Shown in pieces: positions 48,450-57,961 of a stretch of 64,000 nucleotides of DNA. Under the pieces are notes generated by a model that did not search any database, was not told the origin of the DNA, and saw nothing but the letters and a program-made list of their open reading frames with translations. The number at the start of each line of letters is the position of its first letter. The first letter of the stretch is position 1. Source of the stretch: an uncultured bacterium (lineage in GTDB: Bacteria > Bacillota > Clostridia > Lachnospirales > Lachnospiraceae); assembly GCA_947643145.1 (NCBI GenBank), contig CANRVD010000001.1, positions 107,961 to 171,960 of the forward strand, read 5' to 3'. A program made the translations under genes and the position numbers.

Positions 48450-49970
48450 TTATTTTTCAGCATGCCGGGGCACAGCACTTTTTTCCAGCCATTTTTTGCC
48501 GGCAATGCGAACCAAAAAAATACATCCGCGGAAACAAAGCTCAATACACATAGCAGTCCATACTCCTGTCAGTCCATGCTGCTTTGCAAGAAAATAAGAC
48601 AAAGGAAGGCGTACCGCCCACATACTTATTAAATTCATAATACTCGGAACCAGTGTATCTCCCGCACCGCGCAGGACACCTGTTGCCACAATAGACGCCC
48701 CGTATAGCGGCTCTGCAAATGCCTCGATTCTAAGAATCCTGATTCCAAGTGCCTGAACAGCAGTATCCGGCGTCAGAATTCCTATCATAAAGGGCGCTGC
48801 AAAATACATTAACATACCGCTGCATGCCATAATCAGCATCCCAAAACTTACGGTAATTTTCCCAAATGAAAACGCCAGCCTGTTCCTTCCTGCCCCCACA
48901 CTCTGTCCTGTCAGGGTAGTTGCTGCATCTGCTATTCCGTATCCCGGCATATAACAAAGACTCTCTGCTGTAACGGCAAAGGAATTGGCAGCGATTGCTA
49001 TAATCCCTAACGGCGCCACAATCTTTGTCGCCATAATCATTGCCCCACACACCACACAATGCTCAAAGGCAATGGGAAGGGAAATCTTTACTGCCCGCTT
49101 TATGCAATCTGCCTGCATTCGGCAGCTTTCTCCTCTATGCAGGCTAAGAATTGCCGAACGAACGCACAGAAAATACAACATCAGACCAGCTGTAACAAGC
49201 TGCGCCAGTGCTGTTCCAAGAGCTGCTCCTATCACACCAAGCCCTGCTCCCGGTATGGTAAGTTCCCATCCTAAAACAGCAACCGTACCTCCCGGAAAAA
49301 TAAGAAGAGCATTAAATAAAACATCTAACAGGCACATACAGGAATTTAAAATACTCGGCACTTTCATATTTCCACTGCATTGCAGCATACTTCCTGCCAG
49401 CCGGTTGATTCCCGCCGCCGGAAGGGCACAGGCATACACTACAAAATACCACATTGCTTCTTCTCTGATTTCCTTTGCCCCACCAAGCCAGGCTGGCAAA
49501 AACGCACTGACCAAACCCCCTAATGCCGCCATCGCTACGGAAAACAAAAAAATTGCCACGAGTGACTGCCGTAATACTCCTCTTGCCTTTTCATAATTTT
49601 TTGCCCCGATATACTGTGCAACCTGAATGGAAAATCCGGCAGCCCCTGAAGAACAGATACCTCCAAAAAGCCATGTTGTAGAAGCTACCAAACCAATTGC
49701 CGCAGATGCATTGGCTCCCATCCGGCCCACCATAGATGCATCAATATACTGCATCGCAATAGACGTAAGCTGCGCCATAATAGCTGGCGCACTTAATTTT
49801 GTCACCAATATCAGCTTTTGGCCTGTTGTCAGTTCCTTACCATTTCTGATATAGGCCAGCAAGTCCTCTTTCTTCTTTCTACCATGCTCCTTTTTCATAC
49901 TCTTTTCCAACTTCTCCTGCTGTCTCTGATTCCCATTTTTAATATAATTATTTCGGCTGTGAAACACCAC
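48450..49970 (-). CDS. MATE family efflux transporter
   Basis: Twelve-TM-like pattern; LSAPAIMAQLTSIAMQYIDASMVGRMGANASAAIGL, GYGIADAATTLTGQSVGAGR. Confidence 0.9.
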   Translation of the reverse strand: MVFHSRNNYIKNGNQRQQEKLEKSMKKEHGRKKKEDLLAYIRNGKELTTGQKLILVTKLSAPAIMAQLTSIAMQYIDASMVGRMGANASAAIGLVASTTWLFGGICSSGAAGFSIQVAQYIGAKNYEKARGVLRQSLVAIFLFSVAMAALGGLVSAFLPAWLGGAKEIREEAMWYFVVYACALPAAGINRLAGSMLQCSGNMKVPSILNSCMCLLDVLFNALLIFPGGTVAVLGWELTIPGAGLGVIGAALGTALAQLVTAGLMLYFLCVRSAILSLHRGESCRMQADCIKRAVKISLPIAFEHCVVCGAMIMATKIVAPLGIIAIAANSFAVTAESLCYMPGYGIADAATTLTGQSVGAGRNRLAFSFGKITVSFGMLIMACSGMLMYFAAPFMIGILTPDTAVQALGIRILRIEAFAEPLYGASIVATGVLRGAGDTLVPSIMNLISMWAVRLPLSYFLAKQHGLTGVWTAMCIELCFRGCIFLVRIAGKKWLEKSAVPRHAEK

Positions 49971-49974
49971 CGCT

Positions 49975-50826
49975 TTAATTGGATTCTGTATACAAAATAG
50001 TAATCTCCGTATTTTCCCGCTTCATCTCTGGATTATCAAAAATCACCTCTCCAATCCCCCTTGCACAGATTCTTCCTGAAATCGGATTTTTCACGCTGTC
50101 AATATGGCTGTCAATCTTCACATCTACGGTAGAATATTCAAACGCAAGATTCGTATTTAACAGCCTGCAATTCTTCATCACAAGATTTTCTATATAACAC
50201 ATTCCCTGCTCACTCTCAACCGTGCAGTTTATAAGTGTTACATTTTTAGAATTCCAGCCAAAATATTCTCCTGAAATAAAGGAATCATATACGGTTACAT
50301 TCTCACAATTCCAGAAAGCATCCTTTGTAAGCAGTTTGGAATTTCTAATGGTAAGATTTTTAACACCGTCAAAGGCATAATTTCCTGCAAGCTGCAAATC
50401 TTCTATTTCCATATCACTACAGCCCATTCCCAGATAATCGCCCTTTGCAGTGATATGCTTCATGGTTACTTTGTTACAATTCCAAAGTGTCTCTGCTGCA
50501 TTTGGCAGATTTACGTTTTCAAGCACCAGCCCGCTGCAGCGTCTGAAATTCTTTGGCGCTTCTATCAGTGCATTCCGTATCTGAATATGATTTGTATACC
50601 AGACGCCTGCCCTTGCCATTTCAAACCATGTGGAATCTTCCACTACAACATTCTGGCAATACCACAGCGGATATTTCCACTGAAACAAACTATTCTGAAT
50701 CAGAAGATTCGCACTCTCTTTTAATGGTGACTCCCCATCTGCAAATGTGCAATACCAAAACTCTGCACCGTCACTCCCAAAAAGCGCCCTCTCTCCTGTA
50801 AATCTCTGTTCTCTATATTTCTGCAT
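49975..50826 (-). CDS. DUF3737 family protein (right-handed beta-helix type)
   Basis: Repeated short strands VTLINCTVESEQGMCYIENLVMKNCRL; FTGERALFGSDGAEFWYCTFADGESPLKE. Confidence 0.85.
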   Translation of the reverse strand: MQKYREQRFTGERALFGSDGAEFWYCTFADGESPLKESANLLIQNSLFQWKYPLWYCQNVVVEDSTWFEMARAGVWYTNHIQIRNALIEAPKNFRRCSGLVLENVNLPNAAETLWNCNKVTMKHITAKGDYLGMGCSDMEIEDLQLAGNYAFDGVKNLTIRNSKLLTKDAFWNCENVTVYDSFISGEYFGWNSKNVTLINCTVESEQGMCYIENLVMKNCRLLNTNLAFEYSTVDVKIDSHIDSVKNPISGRICARGIGEVIFDNPEMKRENTEITILYTESN

Positions 50827-50928
50827 ATCTCTCCACCTCTGTTCTCATAATCTATATTTTAAAAACTGGATTTCTCTATCATACAAAATTTATTCCTGTT
50901 CTGCAAGAATATGGTTAAAATTTCAATG

Positions 50929-51756
50929 TCATGCTTCGGGTCTTACCCAATTCCCTTCCGCCTTTTTATGTTTCCAGTCATCCCTTTCTTTATCATATTC
51001 CCCTACCAGAAGATATTGCCATTCACTTGCCGTCTTTAAGGATTTGTATATCTTCTTTAACGACACCCGCTTCCGGTTGTGTTCCGGCTCACCCGAATCT
51101 GCCAGAAAGATGCTGTCACTTTTTTCATCATATAAAAATACCGTCACATAATGCCCCGGCGTCTCTTTCCAGTAACATTCTGAATCTGCACTGCTGACCA
51201 GTACAATCGCACTGTCACTCTCTTTGATGTCCTGCTGAAACTCCTTGTAGGATGATGTTTTTTTCTTTATGCCACACTCAAATCCAAGTGAATTCAAGGT
51301 GCGCCTTATATATCCCCATGCAATCGCGCCCCCTCCTGCATACTCCGTTTTCCTTTTGGCATAGCGGTACGCATCTACCGGAGTACACTGATACTTTGTC
51401 AGCGAGGAATAAATATTGGCAATACAGCAAAGCCCACAGCCAAAGCCGCCAAAAGAACCGCCATTATAAAAGTTTGTCCCCCATTCACCTGACCATGTCC
51501 GCCTCTCTCCCCATGACTTTGGCCCCTGTAGAAAGGTATAAATTTCTTCTTCTGCCAAAGCTGCCTCCACAGGTCCCTCTGTTGCAGCCGGAGAAGCCTG
51601 TACCGTCTCCTGCTGTTTATCAACCTCTCTGGAAAGCGTCTCTGTACTTTCCCTTTTCTGGCTACCCGCCCCGGCAATAAAGGCAATAACCGCTACCATA
51701 ATAATTACAGCGGCACCGCCGCCTGCGAATAATATTTTTTTCTTTTTCTCATCCAT
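50929..51756 (-). CDS. membrane-anchored C39-like/papain-fold peptidase
   Basis: N-terminal TM anchor; GGFGCGLCCIANIYSSLT (Cys), TPGHYVTVFLYD (His), FLADSGEPEHNRKRVS (Asp). Confidence 0.75.
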   Translation of the reverse strand: MDEKKKKILFAGGGAAVIIMVAVIAFIAGAGSQKRESTETLSREVDKQQETVQASPAATEGPVEAALAEEEIYTFLQGPKSWGERRTWSGEWGTNFYNGGSFGGFGCGLCCIANIYSSLTKYQCTPVDAYRYAKRKTEYAGGGAIAWGYIRRTLNSLGFECGIKKKTSSYKEFQQDIKESDSAIVLVSSADSECYWKETPGHYVTVFLYDEKSDSIFLADSGEPEHNRKRVSLKKIYKSLKTASEWQYLLVGEYDKERDDWKHKKAEGNWVRPEA

Positions 51757-51819
51757 CTGACAGCCTCTTTCTTATTTTTGTTAAAGTATAAAACATTTTC
51801 TGCCTTTTTTCTATACCAA

Positions 51820-51852
51820 AAAGCGCACCAATTTGCTGGTGCGCTTTTTCAA
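51820..51852 (-). terminator. Rho-independent terminator downstream of alpha-xylosidase gene
   Basis: AAAAAGCGCACCAgcaaaTTGGTGCGCTTTTT. Confidence 0.85.
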
Positions 51853-51881
51853 TCATTAAAACAAAGAATTTTGGATGATTT

Positions 51882-54230
51882 TTATAATGTAATTTCTACA
51901 CTTGTAGAACCCGCCGCAGCTTCTACCGACTTTCCTTCTGCTGTCACCTTAAAGCTCTTATCCGTTGCAGCATAAGAAACGGTAATCACATTTCCCTGAC
52001 GGGATGCTGTAATATCTGTAATCTTATTGGACTCACTGTCATAAATCACTGCTGCTGCAGTCTTTCCATCTTCCAATCCATAAATTACAGCCTCTGCATC
52101 CTGAAGATAATCATATACAACTGTCATCTTATCTTCTGCATCAAAGTTACCGTATGTCACAATGCTGTTTGGACGGGCAAGAATTGGTGTCTGGAAGTAA
52201 TCACACTGTCTTGTATAATACTTACCGCCTTCATAAGTCTCGCCGCTCTGGATATCTGTCCAAGTACCACAATCCGGCACATAAAATTCAGCCGTTCCTT
52301 CTTCATTCATAACCGGAACAACACAAAGATTATCTCCCAACATATACTGCTGGTCAAGATATTTGCAGGCAGTGTCCTCTGTAAATGCCACAATCATAGA
52401 ACGCATCATCGGTACACCAACTACATGTGTCTTATTTGCCTGTGCCCAGAGATAAGGCATTAATTTCCCCTTTAATACCGTATAGTGGCGAAGTACATCA
52501 CACGCCTCATCATCATATACCCAAGGCACTCTGTAAGAAGTAGATCCATGCAGACGGCTGTGCGTAGATAACAGGCCAAATGCACACCATCTCTTATATA
52601 CGTCAGCCGGAGCAGTTGCTTCAAAGCCACCCATATCATGGGAAAAGAAACCAAAACCGGATGAGCAGAGGGAAAGTCCGCCACGAAGTGTCTCAGCCAT
52701 AGCAGAATACTCTGCATAGCAGTCTCCGCCCCAATGAACCGGAAACTTCTGTCCGCCAACTGTTGCACTACGTGCAAAGAGGCATGCCTTATCCTTTCCA
52801 TAATACTCCTCTAACGCTTCAAATACACATTTATTATAAAGATAGGTATAGTAATTATGCATTTTTACAGGGTCCATCCCATTGTAATAGGTGCACTTTG
52901 TCGGAATCCTCTCACCAAAGTCTGTCTTAATATTGTTAACTCCCATGTCAAAGAGTTTCTTTAGCAAATCTTTATACCATGTACATGCTTCCGGATTTGT
53001 AAAATCTACAATCGCCATACCCGGCTGCCACATATCAGACTGGAATACGCTTCCATCTGGATTCTTAATGAAATATCCCTTTTCCTTTCCAATATCAAAA
53101 AGCTTAGACTGCTGGCCAATATACGAATTAATCCATACACAAATCTCCAGTCCCTTGTCATGAAGACGCTTTAACATTCCCTCTGGGTCTGGAAACATAT
53201 CCTTATCCCACTCAAAATTACACCACTCATATTCTTTCATCCAAAAGCAGTCAAAATGAAATACCTGCAGCGGAATCTTTCTTTCAGCCATTCCATCAAT
53301 AAAACTGTTAACAGTCGCTTCATCATAGTTTGTTGTGAAAGAAGTAGAAAGCCACAAGCCAAATGTATAGGCTGGTGGAAGTGCCGGCTTACCTGTCAAT
53401 GTGGTATAGTTAGCAAGCACATCTTCCAGATTTTCCCCACCAATTACAAAATACTCTAATTCCTCGCCAGGAACGGTAAAAGAAACCTTAGAGACCGTAT
53501 CCGAATTTACTTCAAAGGAAACCTTGTCTGAACTGTTTACTAAAATACCATAGCTCTTTGAAGAAATATAAAATGGTACTGTCTTATAACTCTGGTCAGA
53601 GCATGTACCACCGTCGCAGTTCCATGTTTCCACACTCTGTCCGTTTTTTACAAACGGAGTAAACTTCTCGCCAAAACCATAAATACATTCCCCAATATCC
53701 GTCTTGAACTGCTCGCGGATATATCTGGTATGTGCATCCTGCGGATAATTAAAGAACTCATCATCCGTCTGTAGCGCCATACGTGCATTTGCCGTAAACT
53801 GGCTCTCATCAATAATAGAAGTTGAGCGCCATGCTCCTCCTGTCAGATAGTTATCTTTATAATAATATTTTACTTCCCATTCATCTGCAATCTTAATAAC
53901 AACCTTTGTATTACCGGAAATCAACTCTACCTTATCCTCTGACCTATGGATTTCAGGCACGTATCCAGCATCCTCATTCAATTCAAAATGGGGAATATTG
54001 TCAAGTCCTCCTCTGTAATGGTCAATATGTACCTTAATCACATTTTCTGCTGTAGAAGAATATGTGATTTCTAAGTTCGGTCCTCCAAGCGTCATACCTC
54101 TGTGCTTAACAACATAAGGTGTTGCAAGAACCTTAACTGCATTCTCTGTCGTCTCTACCTTATATGCCTGTGATGCATAATTTACTTCATACCCCTTTTT
54201 ACTTAACCAAAATCCGTCTGCTACTTTCAT
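51882..54230 (-). CDS. yicI: GH31 alpha-xylosidase; start trimmed to MKVADGFWLSKKGY
   Basis: FHFDCFWMKEYEWCNFEWD, NIKTDFGERIP catalytic region, SHDMGGFE. Confidence 0.93.
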   Translation of the reverse strand: MKVADGFWLSKKGYEVNYASQAYKVETTENAVKVLATPYVVKHRGMTLGGPNLEITYSSTAENVIKVHIDHYRGGLDNIPHFELNEDAGYVPEIHRSEDKVELISGNTKVVIKIADEWEVKYYYKDNYLTGGAWRSTSIIDESQFTANARMALQTDDEFFNYPQDAHTRYIREQFKTDIGECIYGFGEKFTPFVKNGQSVETWNCDGGTCSDQSYKTVPFYISSKSYGILVNSSDKVSFEVNSDTVSKVSFTVPGEELEYFVIGGENLEDVLANYTTLTGKPALPPAYTFGLWLSTSFTTNYDEATVNSFIDGMAERKIPLQVFHFDCFWMKEYEWCNFEWDKDMFPDPEGMLKRLHDKGLEICVWINSYIGQQSKLFDIGKEKGYFIKNPDGSVFQSDMWQPGMAIVDFTNPEACTWYKDLLKKLFDMGVNNIKTDFGERIPTKCTYYNGMDPVKMHNYYTYLYNKCVFEALEEYYGKDKACLFARSATVGGQKFPVHWGGDCYAEYSAMAETLRGGLSLCSSGFGFFSHDMGGFEATAPADVYKRWCAFGLLSTHSRLHGSTSYRVPWVYDDEACDVLRHYTVLKGKLMPYLWAQANKTHVVGVPMMRSMIVAFTEDTACKYLDQQYMLGDNLCVVPVMNEEGTAEFYVPDCGTWTDIQSGETYEGGKYYTRQCDYFQTPILARPNSIVTYGNFDAEDKMTVVYDYLQDAEAVIYGLEDGKTAAAVIYDSESNKITDITASRQGNVITVSYAATDKSFKVTAEGKSVEAAAGSTSVEITL

Positions 54231-54486
54231 TCCGGCACTCCTTTCTTTTCCCCATAATATATATAATAGAATAGAATATTCTTCTGCGGATTCTCCAGAC
54301 ACACCGCATCCAAATATTCTAAAAATTCTTTTACTATCCGCTTGCACTATTTTCTGATGGGAAGCCGGTAAACCCAGCCCACCATCAGAAAACCTGCAAG
54401 TTTTTATTACGATATTTGTTCCCTACAGCCTATAGTATATAAACATTTAGCCTCTGCGTCTATAACTATTAACACAACTTTTAACA

Positions 54487-54969
54487 CTATTTTGATGTTT
54501 CAGGCTGATTTCCTGGCATCTGGCAGCAACAATTACTCTCTTCCTTTGAAACCGGCTCCTTTCCCTGACATTTTTCACAAACACCATAAAACATCGTCCG
54601 ATGTGGATTTACATTAAAGTGATGCTCTTCCAGTACGTGGGAATACAACTCCTTCATGCGGGCACAATCCATATTTTGAATATTGCCACAGTCCTCACAT
54701 TTTAGCAGAAACTGGTTCTCTTCACCGGACTGCCCTCCAATATACTGGTAACAGGCACCACTGTTTCCGTCTAACACAATCTTTTGAACAATTCCTTCCT
54801 TCTGAAAACGTTCCAGATGCCGGTAAACTGTCGTAAGGCCGACCGCCTCTCCCTGCTCTTTTAAAAATTCCGCAATCTGGCCTGCTGTAATATAGCCATA
54901 ATCCATCTGTTCCATAAACTGCAGAATGATTTTCTGCTGTCTTGTGTGATACGTTTTTGCACGGTTCAT
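54487..54969 (-). CDS. Fur family transcriptional regulator; start trimmed to MNRAKTYHTRQQ
   Basis: TAGQIAEFLKEQGEAVGLTTVYRHLERFQKEGIV, CEDCG and CEKCQ zinc motifs. Confidence 0.9.
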   Translation of the reverse strand: MNRAKTYHTRQQKIILQFMEQMDYGYITAGQIAEFLKEQGEAVGLTTVYRHLERFQKEGIVQKIVLDGNSGACYQYIGGQSGEENQFLLKCEDCGNIQNMDCARMKELYSHVLEEHHFNVNPHRTMFYGVCEKCQGKEPVSKEESNCCCQMPGNQPETSK

Positions 54970-56375
54970 GACAACACACTCCATGTAGTTCCTTCTCTGG
55001 TATCCTTAATCTCAATTCCCTTCTGCAGCAACTCCTCCCGGATTGCATCCGCTCTTGCAAAATCCTTGTTTTTACGCGCTTCCTTCCTCTGTTCTATCAT
55101 ATCTTCCACGTAAGCAGCAAGACTTTCATCTGCCTTATTCTCCAAAGCCTCCTTTGTCATATCCAGAGACAGGACAGAATCAAATTCCTCAATTAAAGCT
55201 CTCTTGCTGGCATCATTCATCTGTGCTTTTAATACATCATACACTACTGTCAGCGCCTGCGAAGTATTAATATCATTCCCCAGCGCTTTTGCAAATTCTT
55301 CCTGATAAACTGCCATCTTTTCCTGCTCTAATTCACCCTCCCTGGCAAGGGAAGCCGTCTTTTTTACCAATTTCTCATAAGCCACCTTTGCATTATCCAG
55401 TACATCATAGTTGAATACCAGTGGTTTGCGGTAATGTGACTGGAGGCAGAACATGCGGTAAACAAGCGGAGAATATCCCTTCTGCTCCAATAACGGTACC
55501 GTCAGAAAATCTCCCTTTGACTTGCTCATTTTGCCCGTGCTGTCATTCAGATGAAGCACATGGAACCAGTAATTACACCACTTATGTCCAAGATATGCCT
55601 CGCTCTGCGCAATTTCATTCGTATGATGTGGAAACACATTGTCAATCCCACCGCAATGAATGTCTAATTGCTCGCCAAGATGTTTTATACTGATTGCCGA
55701 GCACTCGATATGCCAGCCCGGATATCCGATACCCCATGGGCTTTCCCATTTTAACTCCTGGTCGTCAAATTTCGACTTGGTAAACCAAAGTACAAAATCT
55801 GTCTTATTTTTCTTATTCGCATCTTCCTCTACATCCTCTCTGGCGCCAACCATAAGCTCCTCTTCCTTCTGGTTGGAAAGGACATAGTAAGTTTTAAGTT
55901 TCCCCGTATCAAAATAAACATTTCCTCCTGCCGTATAGGCATATCCTGTGTCAAGAAGCTTTTGAATCATCTCAATAAATTCATCAATACAGTTTGTCGC
56001 AGGTTCCACCACATCCGGTGTCTTAATATTCAGCTTATCACAGTCATCAAAAAATGCCTTGCGGTAAAATGCCGCAATCTCCATCACTGTCTTATGCTCC
56101 CGCTTTGCACCCATAAGCATCTTGTCTTCCCCACTATCCGCATCACTGGAAAGATGCCCTACATCGGTAATATTCATAACCCTCTTCACATTATATCCGG
56201 CATAACGGAATGTTTTTTCTAAAACATCCTCCATAATGTAACTGCGAAGATTGCCAATGTGTGCAAAATGATATACCGTCGGCCCACAGGTATACATCTT
56301 TACCTTTCCTGCTTCATTTGAGACAAATGGTTCTACCTTTTTCGACAATGTATTATATAAATTTATTTCCTTCAT
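54966..56375 (-). CDS. cysS: cysteinyl-tRNA synthetase
   Basis: MYTCGPTVYHFAHIGNLRSYI, GWHIECSA, KMSKSKGDF. Confidence 0.95.
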   Translation of the reverse strand: MKEINLYNTLSKKVEPFVSNEAGKVKMYTCGPTVYHFAHIGNLRSYIMEDVLEKTFRYAGYNVKRVMNITDVGHLSSDADSGEDKMLMGAKREHKTVMEIAAFYRKAFFDDCDKLNIKTPDVVEPATNCIDEFIEMIQKLLDTGYAYTAGGNVYFDTGKLKTYYVLSNQKEEELMVGAREDVEEDANKKNKTDFVLWFTKSKFDDQELKWESPWGIGYPGWHIECSAISIKHLGEQLDIHCGGIDNVFPHHTNEIAQSEAYLGHKWCNYWFHVLHLNDSTGKMSKSKGDFLTVPLLEQKGYSPLVYRMFCLQSHYRKPLVFNYDVLDNAKVAYEKLVKKTASLAREGELEQEKMAVYQEEFAKALGNDINTSQALTVVYDVLKAQMNDASKRALIEEFDSVLSLDMTKEALENKADESLAAYVEDMIEQRKEARKNKDFARADAIREELLQKGIEIKDTREGTTWSVLS

Positions 56376-56468
56376 CAGTCAGCCCTCCATCCAATATCTG
56401 CTACATATATTCTCAACACTATACTTTACAGGATTTCAGACTATTTCGCAAGCTTCAGATTAGTTTTT

Positions 56469-56576
56469 ACCTCATTTCTGCGCTGTCCTTTGCTGCATAA
56501 AAGAACTAAAATTCTTGCAATGTTTGTGCCGCAGTGCAGACACAAACTTGTTGAGTGAAAAATTTATTTTTCACTC
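56469..56576 (-). repeat. structured leader repeat (family C), copy upstream of cysS
   Basis: GAGTGAAAAATAAATTTTTCACTC, GTTTGTGTCTGCACTGCGGCACAAAC, AGAATTTTAGTTCT, CAGCGCAGAAATGAGG. Confidence 0.7.
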
Positions 56577-56762
56577 TTTCATCTTTCGTGAAGATAAAAT
56601 TCCTCCAATTCTGCCGCTTTCCCTTGCTGTCAAGGATTTCCACCCACTCTCCACAACCTTGTCAAACAGACCAAGCTCCAGTGCAATCTCCCATTTGGCA
56701 CGTTCCTGCTTCTCCACCTTTTCAATATCCTCCGGCGTTTTCACCTCTATCTTTTTTTTCAT
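56571..56762 (-). CDS. small acid-soluble spore protein (alpha/beta-type-like); start trimmed to MKKKIEVKTPEDIEK
   Basis: KWEIALELGLFDKVVESGWKSLTARESGRIGGILSSRKMKE matches SASP signature (T-A-R-E-[AS]-G-R-I-G-G). Confidence 0.85.
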   Translation of the reverse strand: MKKKIEVKTPEDIEKVEKQERAKWEIALELGLFDKVVESGWKSLTARESGRIGGILSSRKMKE

Positions 56763-56768
56763 ATCTTT

Positions 56769-56967
56769 CCTCATTTCTGCGCTGTCCTTTGCGCACAATG
56801 CAATGTCTGTGTCGCAGCGCAGACACAAACTTGCCGGGTAACATTTATTTTTCACCCTTACCCTCTTTTCTGCAAGGCGAACAAAGTTCACCATTGCTTT
56901 ATGCGCATAAAAAACTAAAGTTCTTGCAATGTATGTGCAAGCAGTGTGCAGCCACAAATTCGTTCCT
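56769..56967 (-). repeat. two tandem family C leader repeats upstream of SASP gene
   Basis: Copy at 56769-56857 (TCTGCGCTG...CAGCGCAGAAATGAGG) and copy at 56859-56967 (ATTTGTGGCTGCACAC...GTGAACTTTGTTCGCCTTGCAGAAAAGAGG). Confidence 0.7.
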
Positions 56968-57268
56968 CTTCTTACTATTCCCATCCTCTCGCAAAATATA
57001 TTCCCTTAGGAGCAGTTAATAAATAACTTTTAAATTGTGCATAAAATAAAAAAATTATTTATTCCTGTTCCTTAACTTCCGAAATCAGTAAAAAATCCAC
57101 GATACTTATACTTGCAACCGTCTCAAAAAAGCGGTATACTATATAGTAAGTATAGTTTTGGGTTACAGTAAAATATATTGCAGAAAGGATTCCGGCAATT
57201 CTTCCAAAAAGTGAATTCTCACTAATTGGAGCAATCATATATTCATTTCCGGAAGTAAGGAGGTAAAA

Positions 57269-57826
57269 ATGAACAAGAATAAAAATACAAGCTTTTCACT
57301 TTTAAGCCAGCAGGAAATAGACACTTTGGTGAAATTTCTGACTGAAAAGAAAAACGCTGTCGACAGCGATGTAATGAATCAAAACAGTATTGATAAATTA
57401 ATCCATCTTATCAGAACAGATAAGGAACACTTTATCTTAAACCCATTCCTTTCCCTTAGTTATGCCGGAATGGATATCGCATATAAATTACAGTTCCGCA
57501 CAGATGAAAGCGAGATATGTGAATTAAAGTGCAGCATTAATGAAACAACAAACTTTATGGAATTATCAATTTATAACACAAATAAGGATACGTCGTTTGC
57601 TCTCAGTACGGATATGTTTGATGAAAATGATACATCTGGATGGGGAAGCGCTATTTCTCCTTCTCTGTTCTGTCAGGTTGCTTATGCACTTTCACTGAAA
57701 TTCAGTCAGGATACATACGATTTCATCTGCAATACATTCGCAAAACAAAATTATGGTTCAGCAGAGCATAAAATCTCAGAAGTTTATCTTCCAGACAGCA
57801 ATACTTTGCTGGCATCACTTCTGTAG
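57269..57826 (+). CDS. hypothetical protein
   Basis: 185 aa, SD aaggagg, downstream terminator. Confidence 0.7.
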   Translation: MNKNKNTSFSLLSQQEIDTLVKFLTEKKNAVDSDVMNQNSIDKLIHLIRTDKEHFILNPFLSLSYAGMDIAYKLQFRTDESEICELKCSINETTNFMELSIYNTNKDTSFALSTDMFDENDTSGWGSAISPSLFCQVAYALSLKFSQDTYDFICNTFAKQNYGSAEHKISEVYLPDSNTLLASLL

Positions 57827-57903
57827 CCAGATACATAAGGAACTCTCAGTTCCTTGCAAGCATTGCGCTTGGCTCATTGCTTTGCAGGAATCAGTTATAG
57901 TAA

Positions 57904-57939
57904 AAAAACGCACCGGCTTTGCCGGTGCGTTTTTTATCA
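57904..57939. terminator. bidirectional Rho-independent terminator between convergent 57269 gene and valS
   Basis: AAAAAAACGCACCGGC tttg CCGGTGCGTTTTTT. Confidence 0.9.
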
Positions 57940-57961
57940 TCATAAATACAGAGAAAACCTT

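Noticed and set aside
48985-49596. 203-aa plus-strand ORF antisense to the MATE transporter
   Set aside because: Antisense shadow of a conserved coding region; low-complexity translation.
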